The notes under the pieces were generated by a model. The model made no database searches. It was not told the origin of the DNA and saw only the letters and a program-made list of their open reading frames with translations. From contig NC_092572.1 of assembly GCF_037975245.1 (NCBI RefSeq), positions 8,499,001 to 8,563,000 on the forward strand: a stretch of 64,000 bases of DNA, written 5' to 3'. Positions within the stretch are counted from its first letter, which is position 1. Every line of letters begins with the position of its first letter. This DNA is from Apostichopus japonicus. Its lineage: Eukaryota; Echinodermata; Holothuroidea; Aspidochirotida; Stichopodidae. Shown in pieces: positions 1-10,575 of this stretch. The position numbers and the translations under genes are program-made.

Positions 1-430
1 TGTGTAATTATTTACTACACACAAGTGCACAAAAAATAACATTTAGACAGTCAATCAAATGGATGATGGGACGTAAATAATTTGTAGGAATTGCAACCTA
101 ACCTATCACAAAGTGAGTCAAAACATCACTCATGGTTAAACCTGGTTATACATTGGAACTACCATCTTTGTTCAGTGTCGTATATTCACAAGGAATGTGA
201 CATTGTGACCCTAAGAGGTTCCATATTACTTGGGAGCAACGTCAAGGTGTCGGGTATCACAGAATTTTGTGTATGACGAAATCGTCTGCACTGATAACCC
301 AGGTTAGATGAAGCAGCCTAATGCATTATGCTCGTGTATTTCTGTTGTGGTATTTTGAATTGTTCTTGTTGTTGTTATACAGCCTGGGGAGAAATAGATT
401 CAACACAAAACGTTTTAAGAAACGCTACAT

Positions 431-515
431 TTGTATGTATGTATGTGTGTATGTGTGTATGTATGTATGTATATTAGATCCTCCTGCAAGAAGGCACTCG
501 CGATTTGGGAGACAT
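431..515 (-). repeat. SINE-like 3' end with CATA tail
   Basis: Read on the minus strand, this is a conserved block (CGCGAGTG..TTGCAGGAGGATCTA) followed by a (CATA)n tail. The same block and tail end the SINE-like sequence at 54268-54498 on the plus strand, so both are copies of one dispersed short element. The tRNA-like head is not recognisable in this copy. Confidence 0.5.
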
Positions 516-1251
516 AGTAACTATATGCTTTCAACAATGGCTTATGGTGTAACTTGAGAGTAGTTCTGATAGTAGTTCTGATATTCATTGTGACATGGAA
601 TTGCTAACTCGGTTTGCTTTATGGTCACGGCTGTAACAATTCTATCTCGTATTCAATAGCTTGATTCCAGTGGCGTAGCCTCGTAGGCCTACATATAGCA
701 CGTTCCTAAAGTCCCGTATGGGTATGGACCTTGATGATGCTATATCCAGAACGATGAAACCTCCAGGAGAGCAAATGAGTGTTTTCTGCCTCAATTTAGC
801 AATTTTTACCATAATTAGTCTCTGCTTCTTCCTGTGATACCCCAGTATATGGATAAATGAAAATTAACTCGATAGAAAATGTGCAGGGTTGTTCTTTTGA
901 ACACAGCTGTGCTGAAGTATGTTGGAAGTGTGATTAAATTACTGAAATACATTGTTTTCGATGCTTGTGTGGGCCCTTTCGTTTAACATATATTTCAATT
1001 AAAGGCCATAGTTAATACCCCCCCCCCCACCCTCATCTTATATATTCGCGGGAGCGCTTTGGCAAGCGATGAGGCAAGAAACGTTTCACTGAGGGGGCTT
1101 CTCCTCGATCCATCTACCCTCCCCTTTCATCCTCGGGGTTACCCCAATCATTGTTTCTATAATTAACTAATGATATATTAACTGATGAATGAACTGACTG
1201 ATGAGTTAATTAACTAACTATTTAATTTAATATCTTCTAATCTTCACATTT

Positions 1252-1297
1252 AGCCTTTGAAGAAGATCCTGCTAGGATCGAAACGTCAGGCCAACTT
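1252..1297 (+). ncRNA. Penelope-type 3' hairpin motif (hammerhead-like core)
   Basis: A 6-bp stem (GATCCT, loop GCT, AGGATC) is preceded by TTTGAAGA and followed directly by GAAACGTC. It matches 56115-56162 almost base for base over about 45 positions, and there it sits downstream of a Penelope-like GIY-YIG remnant. The layout (GAAGA, stem, GAAAC) resembles the CUGAUGA-stem II-GAAAC core of hammerhead ribozymes, which Penelope-like elements are known to carry. The first core box differs from consensus, so activity is uncertain. Confidence 0.4.
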
Positions 1298-1407
1298 ACT
1301 TTTACATATATAATTTAATAACTGATTATTTTAATATCATGAACATTTTAATTAAATAACTGATAATAATTAACTGATACAATTAAATGATAATCTACTT
1401 TTTTCAG

Positions 1408-4400
1408 ATGACAGACAAGCTAATTCATCAATTTTTGACATTACTTCTCCTGGGAACCATAAGCATTATGCTCCTCGCGGTTTTCTGTTGTGATAATGTC
1501 AGTCCCACCCACATGCGTAATTCATCCAAGTATAACAGGTATGTTATAATTCGTCATTAGATACCCCACCAAAGGTGTGGAGGGTGGGGAGGGTGGGGGG
1601 GGGGGGCTTCTTGAAGTCTTCACTTTTTCAATAAGTATATATATTTGTTAATGAGAATAAAATAATAACTATCTCATATATCCCCTTGTCCCCTAATAGA
1701 TTCTATGCCCCAGGGCTGTCCCCAAGCCTCTCGTCAGGCCTTCGGTAGAATAGTCTATATATATGGTTTAATTAAAGAATTAGTCAATTAATTAACCACC
1801 TTCGTTAAATTACTTAACAACAGTTTTTTCAAATATCCTCCAAAAAGTTATATTCTAGGACTATCATAGACAAAACGGTCGAAAACGATTTCGTTCCTCG
1901 AATTAATCTGTAAGTTGCGATGGGTATGTGAATTCGACCAAACCCTGTTTAAATATTGATATATACTTGGCTACCCTTAAATTGACCTATGACATATATT
2001 TGTTTTATAGGCGCGATTCCTTGGTAGTGTTTGGGTGGTGTTTGGGGTGTATATCCCTTATTCAACCCCCCCCCCCCAAAAAAAATAAATAAAAGTTGTT
2101 AGCAAAACCTTGCGTGTAGACCTAATAATGCCTCAGAATTCACACTACACGTCTAATATTTCAATTTTTCTGGGACAGGACCCCCAGATAACCCAACACA
2201 AGAGTCCGCTTTAATGATCACAGGGCCTTCCCCCTCCTTTATGAAAATCTGGCATTCGCCCCTGGCTAATACCTTTATATTACGAGTTATTAAATAGTTC
2301 CTCCAATAAATATAGTTCCTAGCTTGTAATACTTCATTGACGTAATTAGGCTACCAATTGGTATAATTTTCCGTACAGAAAAAAAAAGTTAGAAGGATCT
2401 CATCTCAAATAGTGTCGTCAGTCGACAACATTTCTTACCTCCTGGTGACGGCAACACTTACCGCCCATAATCGTATATGCTAAATAGGTTGTGCATATGT
2501 ACATTAACTGCATGAATGCAAAAGTGTTAACTGTGGGCGTACAGGCAAATACATGGACGTGTAAGAAGGAAAGTGTTTTAAAACATAATCAACTTTATTT
2601 GGTTATTAGAAAGTGTTTTGTATCACTATAGCCAACTCGTAGTTCGTTTACAAAAGCATGAGTATGAGTGCAATCATGAATTCCCGATGTTATGAGTACA
2701 AGTAAGAATATAAGGCCCTACGATCGAGTACGAATACTGAACCTATACTATGACACGCATATGATTGGACAATGATTATCACATGAGTAGGGGAAATACC
2801 CTTTACGTAATTATCGCTGAGGTTTTGACATCACTATACGACAGTATACTAATCGTCCATACTGCATCTTCAAAATGTGCCGAGTAACGAATATACATCC
2901 ACGCTTCTCGGCCTTTTGGCTAAGATCATGTGTAGCATCTGCAGGGAGTTGTTATGGCAACTCCCTGGTATCTGTTCTCTTTCGAGGGGAATGGTGATAC
3001 CAGGGAGTTGTTTCCATAACAACTCCCTGGTGATACACATCTGACGATGATCACACAGTCACAGTCTCAATGCAAGGGGACTTGGGTTGAGAGCGGATCA
3101 GTCTACTCGTTCGGTAGTTTGGTTTTCGTGCCCAGGTTCTTTCCTCGGTGACCAGTATATACGAGTACAAGTGACTATGATAGAATGTGTGTACGACGAA
3201 CACGAACTCACTAAAAGTCTGATTACTATAACTGCGTACACAGTTTCTTGTAAGGTTTTGCTACCCGGGTCTAACAAAAGCCTGAAAGGGGAAGAGGGTT
3301 GCAGACCCGGGCTCGACCGGGCTCTAGACGCCACTGTTGGTTGTTGGTATCATGAACTCACCTTACTACGTTACTATAATCTTCGACGTCTCGTATAATT
3401 GATCTATTTTTGTATTTTTTTTTTTTTACAGAAATCAGACAACCCACCGAAAGGAGGTTTCAATCGTTGAGAGTCAGGTGTACATTAAAAGTGAAGGAAG
3501 TTATTTACCGAAGGAGGAAGACCTACAAACCGTGGATTTGGCTTTCCGCAATAAAAACGTCACAAAATTGGTCCCTATCAGCGTAACTCATTTCACCAGA
3601 GATCAAAATCGAACGTCACCCCTTGACCAAGTGGAAGAATCCAGTATTACGTCGTGTTCTCCGAAGAAAAATATTGTTTTATTGAAAACTCACAAAACTG
3701 GAAGTTCGACTCTCCAAAATATCTTATATCGTTTTGGAGATTCTCATGATCTCAATTTTGCTCTTCCTTTAGCTAGAAATAATTATTTTTGTTTTAACGA
3801 AAACTTTTCTCGTACCTGTGTTGCTCCGTTACCGAGAGGATATCAATACAACGTTTTAGCAAATCATGCTCGGTGGGTGAATAGTGGTGAGTAACTAACT
3901 ATTATGTTCGGGGAGCTCCTCCTATACTGGCTCTCTGCTGTGTTCCACAAGTTGAGTTACGTGGCATCACTAACCTTAAAGGGATGTTCCGGTGCCAGAA
4001 GCTGATTGCGAGCTGATTCCTTAGCACAATCAATTCTCTGCATCTTTCAGTTCCAAACCACTTCCTCAAAGAATTTTGCTCGGCAAAGATGAAACTGTTC
4101 ATATTTAGTAGTATTTTTATGAATGTATCATCTGACAAGTGAATACAACTGCAGTGAATGATGTCATCATGAGAATTGAATTTAAAAATAAAATGTGCTG
4201 TGGGCAGACGATTCTCTTTAAAATATTTTTCATCATTTTCCCACAGAAAGTGAGAATGATATTCTAAAAGACTGTTACATTTAGTTGAAACACTTAATAC
4301 ATGGAATAAGCCTATTGACAGCTTAGCAAATATTTTAAATGTATCACATTTCAAGGATAAATCAGAAACAAGCTCACAATTGGAAAGAAAAACTTCTGAA

Positions 4401-5993
4401 CAACCTCTGTCCTGATGACGTCACATACTGAAATATAATATCTAAAAAGGTTCATGATTGAAGGAAATTCGAAGTAAAGAGCACACGGACAAAACGTTTC
4501 AAAGGTGTACCATAATTATCTCAAGGATACATGACCAACAGGGTTGTGATAGAGAGCAAAGTACACATTTTGATGACATCACATACCATAAAATGTGATC
4601 CACTTCCTAGAGTAACGCCGAAAGGTTTAGCCAATCAAACAAAGGTTACATTTCATAATAATAAACATTATAATGATTGAGTTATCTGTCGTTATTCATA
4701 CTGAGCTGAACAAAATTCGCCAGATTTTTTAGCGAGTCAGTAGATTCTACAAAATTGACTCAAAATTTGCAAGCCCCGCCTAACAGATCATGCGCCAATC
4801 AAATCCCTCTGTTTGTTTACGACCGTTAGGCATAGGACTTACGACTGGACGATACAAGTATATATAGGTTACATCTTGTGTAATGACCATCCTGATATGG
4901 GCGGTCGCAGTGATTTTATGGTAAGTGTCAGAGTGTATAATCCAGTGTATGTCTTCGAACTTCCAAGCGATGGTCATTATTGGTCCTGACTTAACGAGCA
5001 ATCTGATTGGGTGAAAATTCTGTAAATGCAAACCAGTTTGGGAAACAATTATTCGCGGGCCGGATGTGGAGTTAATATTCCAAATTAACGCCATATGGTG
5101 TATTAATATTGTGATGCATTCCCATGTAGTTGAGTCGAATGCGAAGTACTCACGACAACATTGAAATTATATAGACTAATATGTTTTAGGTGAATGCAAT
5201 TACAATTAAATTACATTTTTTTAATTATTTCTTCTATTTAATAGAATTTCACGCTGTCATGCCATCAGATACCACCTACATTACCGTATTACGTCATCCG
5301 TCCACTCAATATGAAAGTTTATATAATTACTACAACTGGAAAGATGTATTCCGCGTGACTTTTCAGGACTTTGTTAAAAATCCGTTGGCTTATTACTTGA
5401 GAAATAAGGAAGTTACACATTCTCGTTTTCATCACAGCCTCAGAAACCCGTCACTTTATGATCTCGGTTTAACAACACCCTTACAAGGCCTGAAGGAAGA
5501 TGATATTTATGAAAAAGTTAAGTCTTTGGATGAAGAATTTCATCTAGTTTTAATTATGGAGTATATTGAAGAGTCCATAATCTTATTGAAAGATCTGATG
5601 TGTTGGAGTTGGGATGACGTTTTGTATTTTCAAACGAACTCGAGGGCAACAAATGAAGTTCAAGGAATGACGGAAGAGGTCATACAAAGACTGATAAAAT
5701 GGAACGAAGGTGATTGGATCCTATATCGACATTTTAATGAAACATTATGGACTAAAGTAGAACATTACGGAAAAGAGCGGATGAAAGAAGATATTGCTAC
5801 CTTAAGGCGAAAGATCAACGAAAAGACAACAAAATGTATAGCTGGAACAAAGCACGTCACAGAACTAAAACAGATCACAATTAATCGATTCCAGCTGACA
5901 CCAGCAGGTTCCAAAAGTAGCGAATGCCAGCGTATGGTGAGGCCTGCGTTGACTTATTTGTACGAGTTGAATAGTAAAATGTCAACCCTTTGA
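1408..5993 (+). CDS. GAL3ST: Galactose-3-O-sulfotransferase-like (Gal3ST), three exons
   Basis: Golgi sulfotransferase predicted to move sulfate from PAPS to the 3-OH of galactose on glycolipids or glycans. Exons: 1408-1538, 3432-3886, 5245-5993. Each junction has AG acceptor and GT donor (gtatgt, gtgagt), phases 2 and 1 agree, and the joined frame is 444 codons plus TGA, the usual length for the family. Exon 1 starts at ATG right after an acceptor-like cag and encodes a short cytosolic tail and a hydrophobic segment at about residues 9-28, a type II signal anchor. The 5'-PAPS loop KTHKTGSST is at about 129-137 in exon 2, and the 3'-phosphate motif YITVLRHPSTQYESLYNYY starts at about 207 in exon 3. 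Several NxS/T sites fit a lumenal enzyme. The acceptor sugar cannot be told from sequence, and an extra untranslated 5' exon is possible. Confidence 0.9.
1574..1607 (+). other. G-rich tract with four G-runs in intron 1
   Basis: Four or more runs of at least three G separated by one or two bases occur just 35 bases after the exon 1 donor. This fits the simple pattern for an intramolecular G-quadruplex on the sense strand. Function is unknown. Confidence 0.4.
2902..2940 (+). pseudogene. U2 snRNA 5'-end-like fragment
   Basis: The sequence CGCTTCTCGGCCTTTTGGC followed by TAAGATCATGTGTAG matches the first 35 or so bases of animal U2 snRNA, including the stem I region and the start of the branch-point recognition segment. 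Canonical U2 would then continue GTATCTGTTCT. Here a 43-bp inverted repeat takes over, with a GTATCTGTTCT match only after the first arm. No Sm site or 3' stem-loops follow, so it is a truncated or chimeric U2-derived sequence in intron 1 of the sulfotransferase gene. Confidence 0.65.
2930..3038 (+). repeat. Inverted repeat, 43-bp arms, joined to the U2 fragment
   Basis: The left arm 2930-2972 and right arm 2996-3038 are reverse complements with a few mismatches around a 23-base loop. Each arm is itself a small hairpin (CAGGGAGTTG paired with CAACTCCCTG). The left arm begins in the last bases of the U2-like sequence. Confidence 0.7.
3036..3140 (+). repeat. Dispersed repeat, copy 1 (copy 2 at 34402-34505)
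   Basis: Starts ACACATCTGACGATGATCAC immediately after the hairpin's right arm and shares a block containing GGTTGAGAGCGGATCAGTC with 34402-34505. Copy 2 has no U2 or hairpin next to it, so the homology begins just where the hairpin ends. Family unknown. Confidence 0.55.
3887..5244 (+). other. Intron 2 of the sulfotransferase gene
   Basis: AT-rich intron beginning gtgagt and ending with a T-rich tract and aatag. Open frames on the minus strand (3902-4354, 4780-5094) show no recognisable domain and are judged chance. I see no repeat with clear ends. Confidence 0.6.
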
Positions 5994-6353
5994 GAAAGAC
6001 GTAGTTTATCTCCATTGATGACAAGTGTCTCTCAAGTAAGATAAGTTTCTACATTGATGGTTTTGTCTCAAGTGCAATTTAGATAAAATCAATACGGAGG
6101 ACCCCATCACTCACTCTGAAACCGGGGTCCTGATACCCTACATAGGCCGCTGCTAATAACGCCTCAAAAAATCATCAAAATTGACATTTGGCATTCCATA
6201 AAGGTTGCGTAAAGCTTTCAAAAGTATACTTTCTGAATATATTTTTTAAAAATAGAAGAAAAGAAAAGAAAAAATAACTGCTTATCTACTGCTGCAATGA
6301 ACCTGGCAATATGTAGATTAACGTATACCACTAATTCTGCAATCCCATCTTAG

Positions 6354-6735
6354 TATAGTGATTGGCTGATATGGCATCACGTGACCATTCCTGGTCATCT
6401 GTTATTTTCATTCTTTGTATAGTGATTGGCTGATATGGCATCACGTGGCCATTCATGGTCATCTGTTATTTTCATTCTTTGTATAGTGATTGGCTGATAT
6501 GGCATCACGTTGCCATCCTTGGCTCTCTGTTTCGTTTTTTATTCTTGGTATAATGATTGGCTGTTATGGCATCACGTGGCCATTCCTGGTCATCTGTTAT
6601 TTTTATTCTTGGTATAGTGATTGGCTGATACGGCATCACGTGGCCATTCCTGGTCATCTGTTATTTTTATTCTTGGTTTTGTGATTGGCTGATATTGAAT
6701 CACGTGGCCATTCCTGGCCATCTGTTATATTTCCA
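6354..6735 (+). repeat. 64-bp minisatellite, about six copies, with E-box and CCAAT motifs
   Basis: Units start near 6354, 6418, 6482, 6549, 6613 and 6677. Each carries GTGATTGGCTGATA (inverted CCAAT box) followed by ATCACGTGRCCATTCCTGG, in which CACGTG is a palindromic E-box in most copies. The third unit is 67 bp and the most diverged. The array lies about 360 bp after the sulfotransferase stop codon. Confidence 0.85.
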
Positions 6736-7497
6736 ATAACGGATATAGCTACCTTTCATTAGCATGCACAAGACCCAAGAAACACAACCTTTGCGGGGGG
6801 TATAGAGATGGTCGTTGGTTGCTAGGCACCGTGGTGCAGAGTCAGTTTCAAGAATCCAGACAAAGCACATCGTTTATTTTGCCTCTCCACAAGAATTTGC
6901 AATAAACCAAAATTAATTAAGATAAATACACACATAGTTGTGACAGAAGTTCTCCAGGAACCCGCTGTGCTTATGAAGTAGAACATTCCAATGCAATAAT
7001 ATAGAAAAGATACATTGTAAATAAAAATAAAATAAAAATCAAGCACAGTTTTATAATTTCATATTTATACTTGTTCAAGTCTTCAGCCTTGTATGTGACC
7101 CCCCTCCCCCATTTAATCTGTGATATCTCCGAAATGAAATAACAGTTTCTTTAGCTGTTTGAGGAAGTTATAGCTCTGATAATGGTTGGATTTGTGACTC
7201 CTTGAAATATCTCTTTAAGACAATTAAAGAAATCTCATGAGGCATTGTAACATAATCTCTGATACCTGTAAAGATGTGTTTAGTCAAATCAACATATCCT
7301 TAATATTGAAACATTTTTATTTTGAAATCAAACTTCAAATGGCTTCAGTCCCATACAACAGTTTGTAGGGTCCCCATGCATCAGTGACTATATCGGGCCT
7401 AATATTTCACCGCTGCAGTTATTCGTTGTTCCTATACAGGCCTCGAACTATTACTTGATCGGCATTAAATTTTGGAGTTGCGAGAAACAGTAAAAGT

Positions 7498-7575
7498 GTT
7501 TTGAACGGAAGTGATGTCACTCCGTTTTGAACGGAAGTGATGTCACTTCGTTTTGAACGGAAGTGATGCCTCCCC
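7498..7575 (+). repeat. Triple 26-bp repeat with ETS- and CRE-like motifs
   Basis: Three tandem 26-bp units at 7498, 7524 and 7550 read GTTTTGAACGGAAGTGATG. CGGAAGT fits an ETS core and TGATGTCA differs by one base from the CRE TGACGTCA. The third copy loses the CRE half. A TATA-like stretch follows at 7588-7601. This could be a small promoter or chance; no supported gene starts downstream. Confidence 0.6.
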
Positions 7576-9180
7576 TTCTCGTTAACTACTATATATATAT
7601 ACGCTGAAGCTACATCAACCGGTCAGTCGATAGGCTCATAACTGGTACAGCAACTACTGTTCATGCCCCAGAACCCTGCATCAGTAATTACTACTATGTG
7701 TTCGTAACACGGTAACATGTGTTACAGAACACGAACAGTAGTTACTGTAGGCTACCAGCTATAGGTAATCAGGTGAAATATCAAGCTTGATTTCCACGAC
7801 CTCTGGCAGAGACGTAAATTTAGGGGCGCTCGTCCTGAATAGTTCAATGGCTATGTCAAGAATAACGAACGATCTGCTTTGTCGACGACTCCCACGAAAA
7901 AAGCCGCAGCTGTGGCTAATGTTCGTGTTGGAAATAAAGAAACTTGCAAATATTGTACAAAATGTAGGTATTTCACTCGCCCTGAAGTGAGGTGGTTATA
8001 CCGTGCTAAAATGTTATATACAATGGGTTCCAGAAAATGAGTAGGCATAATGAAGCGTTGCGCGTTTATATTTGTTAACTGTGTGTAATTAAGCTCAATT
8101 AAAAAATGCATTTCACTAGCAAAGACATAGGAAAAGCTACAGTATTAAAAAAAAAAAAACAGCGAAGAGCATCAGCTTTGTGTTATATCTATGATTCATA
8201 TTTCTATATGAAAAAGGTTTAGAATTGAAGTGAAGCAGTGCAAATTGGCTTTACTAATTAACGTTTGGCTATACACTGTCAGTTGTTTTGCTCCATCCGT
8301 GGAATGTACCAGAGAGGCCAGCAAAACGTAATTAAAATAGTTTACAGCAATAGAAAGACTGCTTTTACGACTATTTGATGCCAGAGTAATAATCTGTAAC
8401 AACGTTTTTATTTTGGAATGCTTAAGGTGACACCGAGATACATATTAAAAGTGACACAAACCCAAGAATCATCTTTAGCTTATATGACATAATATTTCAT
8501 ACATGCAGCTAAAAACTCTTGCTCCATGTAGGCGATAGCCTTGCTTAACATTGTCTGCGAGCTGTCATTATGTAAATATGTGATAATCATAATGCCACAG
8601 GAATCTGAAACCGTTCATTTTCTCTTTGTTTACTTTTCCATATTTTGAATGCAGAATTTTAACAGTGTTGAAACTAAAACCAATGCCAGCATTATAAGTT
8701 ATGTTAAGAGATGGGTTTTTGGATATACTGAATCTAATGAATTGAATCTCTTTGCGTGACCTAATGAAGACATTAACACTGTTAACATTTTTAACTTGGA
8801 AATATGACAGGGAAACAAAGAGAATAAAAATAGTTTTCAGATCCTTTTAGTGGAACTTTATAGCATCACAGATTTAACAAAATGACAGCTCCAACACACT
8901 TTAAAATATGAACATAATTTATCTCCCAAACGTTACTAGATTTTTCTTTACTGTTTGGGGAATATTCTTTATAAAGATCATATAAACTGACAATATGCAT
9001 GGCTGGGTTTGTGTGTCCTTTACTGAAAATGATGTAACCATTTTAAGAAAACAAAGTGTGAAATAGATACTTAATTTTAGACCATTGCAATGTTTAATGT
9101 GATCATACGATCTTATAACTGAAGTTCCATTTCACTGATTACACTTCCACGTTGCAAAATATCAAGAAATGACTAAATTA
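7576..9180. other. Intergenic, no supported gene
   Basis: Holds a TATA-like run (7588-7601), an imperfect inverted repeat (about 7683-7710 with 7717-7746, core GTAACAC/GTGTTAC) and AT-rich sequence. It should include the 3' end and polyadenylation site of the bHLH gene transcribed from the minus strand. Confidence 0.5.
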
Positions 9181-9570
9181 TCACATATCTAATACATGAT
9201 TTAGGTAGGATATATAACAAATTGCAAGTCTTAAAATTTCAATCTTTGATAATTTCTTATCCGGTGGTAGTGTCGGTAACAACTTCCTTAGTTCGCCAAA
9301 AGCTGCATTAAACGCCTCCACACGAATTCGTTCCCTCGTTGCATGTGCCGTGCGATATTTCGCTGTCGCCCGGCGCCGACGCCGCCTCTCTTCTCGGGTT
9401 AAGTGCGTGTCAGATTTTTCAGAACGACTGGTAGCAGAGGCTACGTGACCTTTGTCCTGTGAACATACTGTCGTAGATGTATAGCTAACGTCGAATCCCT
9501 TTGCACCACAAGATGACGTCATCGATAATTTAGTGTTACTCTTCATTTTTCTACTCGTTTCTCTTTTCAC
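9181..9570 (-). CDS. NHLH: NHLH/HEN-type basic helix-loop-helix transcription factor
   Basis: A 129-residue frame, close to the 133-135 residues of vertebrate NHLH1/NHLH2 (nescient helix-loop-helix), which are neuronal bHLH regulators that bind E-boxes as dimers. The family's signature run of six arginines is at about residues 62-67, followed by basic region [19 protein letters not shown] (70-88, with contact residue E80), helix 1, the loop [12 protein letters not shown] (about 99-110) and helix 2 [19 protein letters not shown] (110-128). It ends one residue past the domain, as in vertebrates. The N-terminal 60 residues are Ser/Thr-rich and poorly conserved. Start is the first ATG of the open frame; untranslated 5' exons are likely further right. 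No frame damage is seen. Confidence 0.95.
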   Translation of the reverse strand: MKRETSRKMKSNTKLSMTSSCGAKGFDVSYTSTTVCSQDKGHVASATSRSEKSDTHLTREERRRRRRATAKYRTAHATRERIRVEAFNAAFGELRKLLPTLPPDKKLSKIEILRLAICYISYLNHVLDM

Positions 9571-10423
9571 AACAAGTTTTGTAGAATAACTCAGTCAATA
9601 TGTCCAATTAACCGTTGATTCGTAAATAATAAACACATCCAAGCAGTTTATCGTTCGTTCAAAAGTTAAGTCGAGATAAAATATTGAATTACTCCAAGAA
9701 AATCAACTCTCATGGGTACTCAATCTCATCACATTGTTTAGAAAAGTATATTCGCATAAAACTTCATGAGTAATGTATGAATGACTCCAAAAGTTATTTC
9801 ACAATTTTTCTCATCGTACTGAAACTAACAATTACACATTCCCTTCCCAATTGGTGATCGAATGCTGACCTTCGAAATATTAACAATTTATCCAGTAACA
9901 ATATGAAAAGAACAGATTTTGATTCGTGAGGTTTTAATTGCAACAATCAGCACGTATCAACTCACGCGACTTAAGTTCAACTTGATATTATATGACAATA
10001 AAAGTCAGTCATTCTTTATCAATGTGAGTCAACTCTTTCAAGCTAAAATAACACTAATAATAAGTTTTTCTCTCCTTTCTTGGTAAACTTTGTTCTCATC
10101 ACAGGTACTTTCTTAAAATTGTCTCCTTTATCCACATTAGACATATCTTCTTCATTGTACCTGAAAGGACCAAAAGAAGAAGAAGAAACGTTTATGTATG
10201 TATGATAAGAAAGAGGACTAATCATTTCTTTGATACAAAATCTACGGTTTCTACTGGCATAAAATAATATACTTGTTTCTTTGTTCGTTTGTTTTATAAT
10301 TTATTTCCAGATACTTGTCATACCCACTGAAGAAAATCAAGTGACAGTTCTGTTCCGTTCTGTTTTCATATATAATAAATTAACCATGAACATTTACATT
10401 TACATGTTAATAACCATATTGAT
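9571..10423. other. Upstream region of the bHLH gene
   Basis: Should contain the promoter and 5' leader of the minus-strand bHLH gene. A minus-strand segment at about 10088-10158 follows a good acceptor (ctttcag) and is open, so it may be a 5' exon. I cannot confirm this. Confidence 0.4.
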
Positions 10424-10444
10424 ATATAGATATATATATATAAT

Positions 10445-10518
<74 letters not shown>

Positions 10519-10575
10519 TATATATATACACACACATATATATACACACATATATATATATATAAAAATATATAT
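10424..10575. repeat. (TA)n microsatellite with CA interruptions
   Basis: Nearly pure TA dinucleotides, with ACACAC clusters near 10508-10551. Confidence 0.95.

Larger units (their letters stand above)
1..1407. other. 5' flank of the sulfotransferase gene, repeat remnants only
   Basis: No coding region is supported here. The stretch holds a SINE-like tail (431-515, minus), a hairpin motif shared with a Penelope-like 3' end (1252-1297), a C-run near 1019-1030 and AT-rich sequence just before the first coding exon. The promoter and any 5' untranslated exon of the downstream gene must lie here, but I cannot place them. Confidence 0.5.

Noticed and set aside
3902-4354. 150-codon minus-strand frame in intron 2 of the sulfotransferase gene
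   Set aside because: No domain, lies wholly within an intron, and its composition matches the surrounding AT-rich DNA.
7842-8036. Open 65-codon plus-strand frame reading NKETCKYCTKCRYF, with paired cysteines
   Set aside because: It lacks a start codon, has no clear splice sites except a weak internal gtattt, and I recognise no family. Too weak to call an exon.
10043-10225. Minus-strand frame with YNEEDMSNVDKGDN after a good acceptor, upstream of the bHLH gene
   Set aside because: Could be a leader exon, but the donor is ambiguous and NHLH proteins start within the main exon. Mentioned only in the upstream-region entry.
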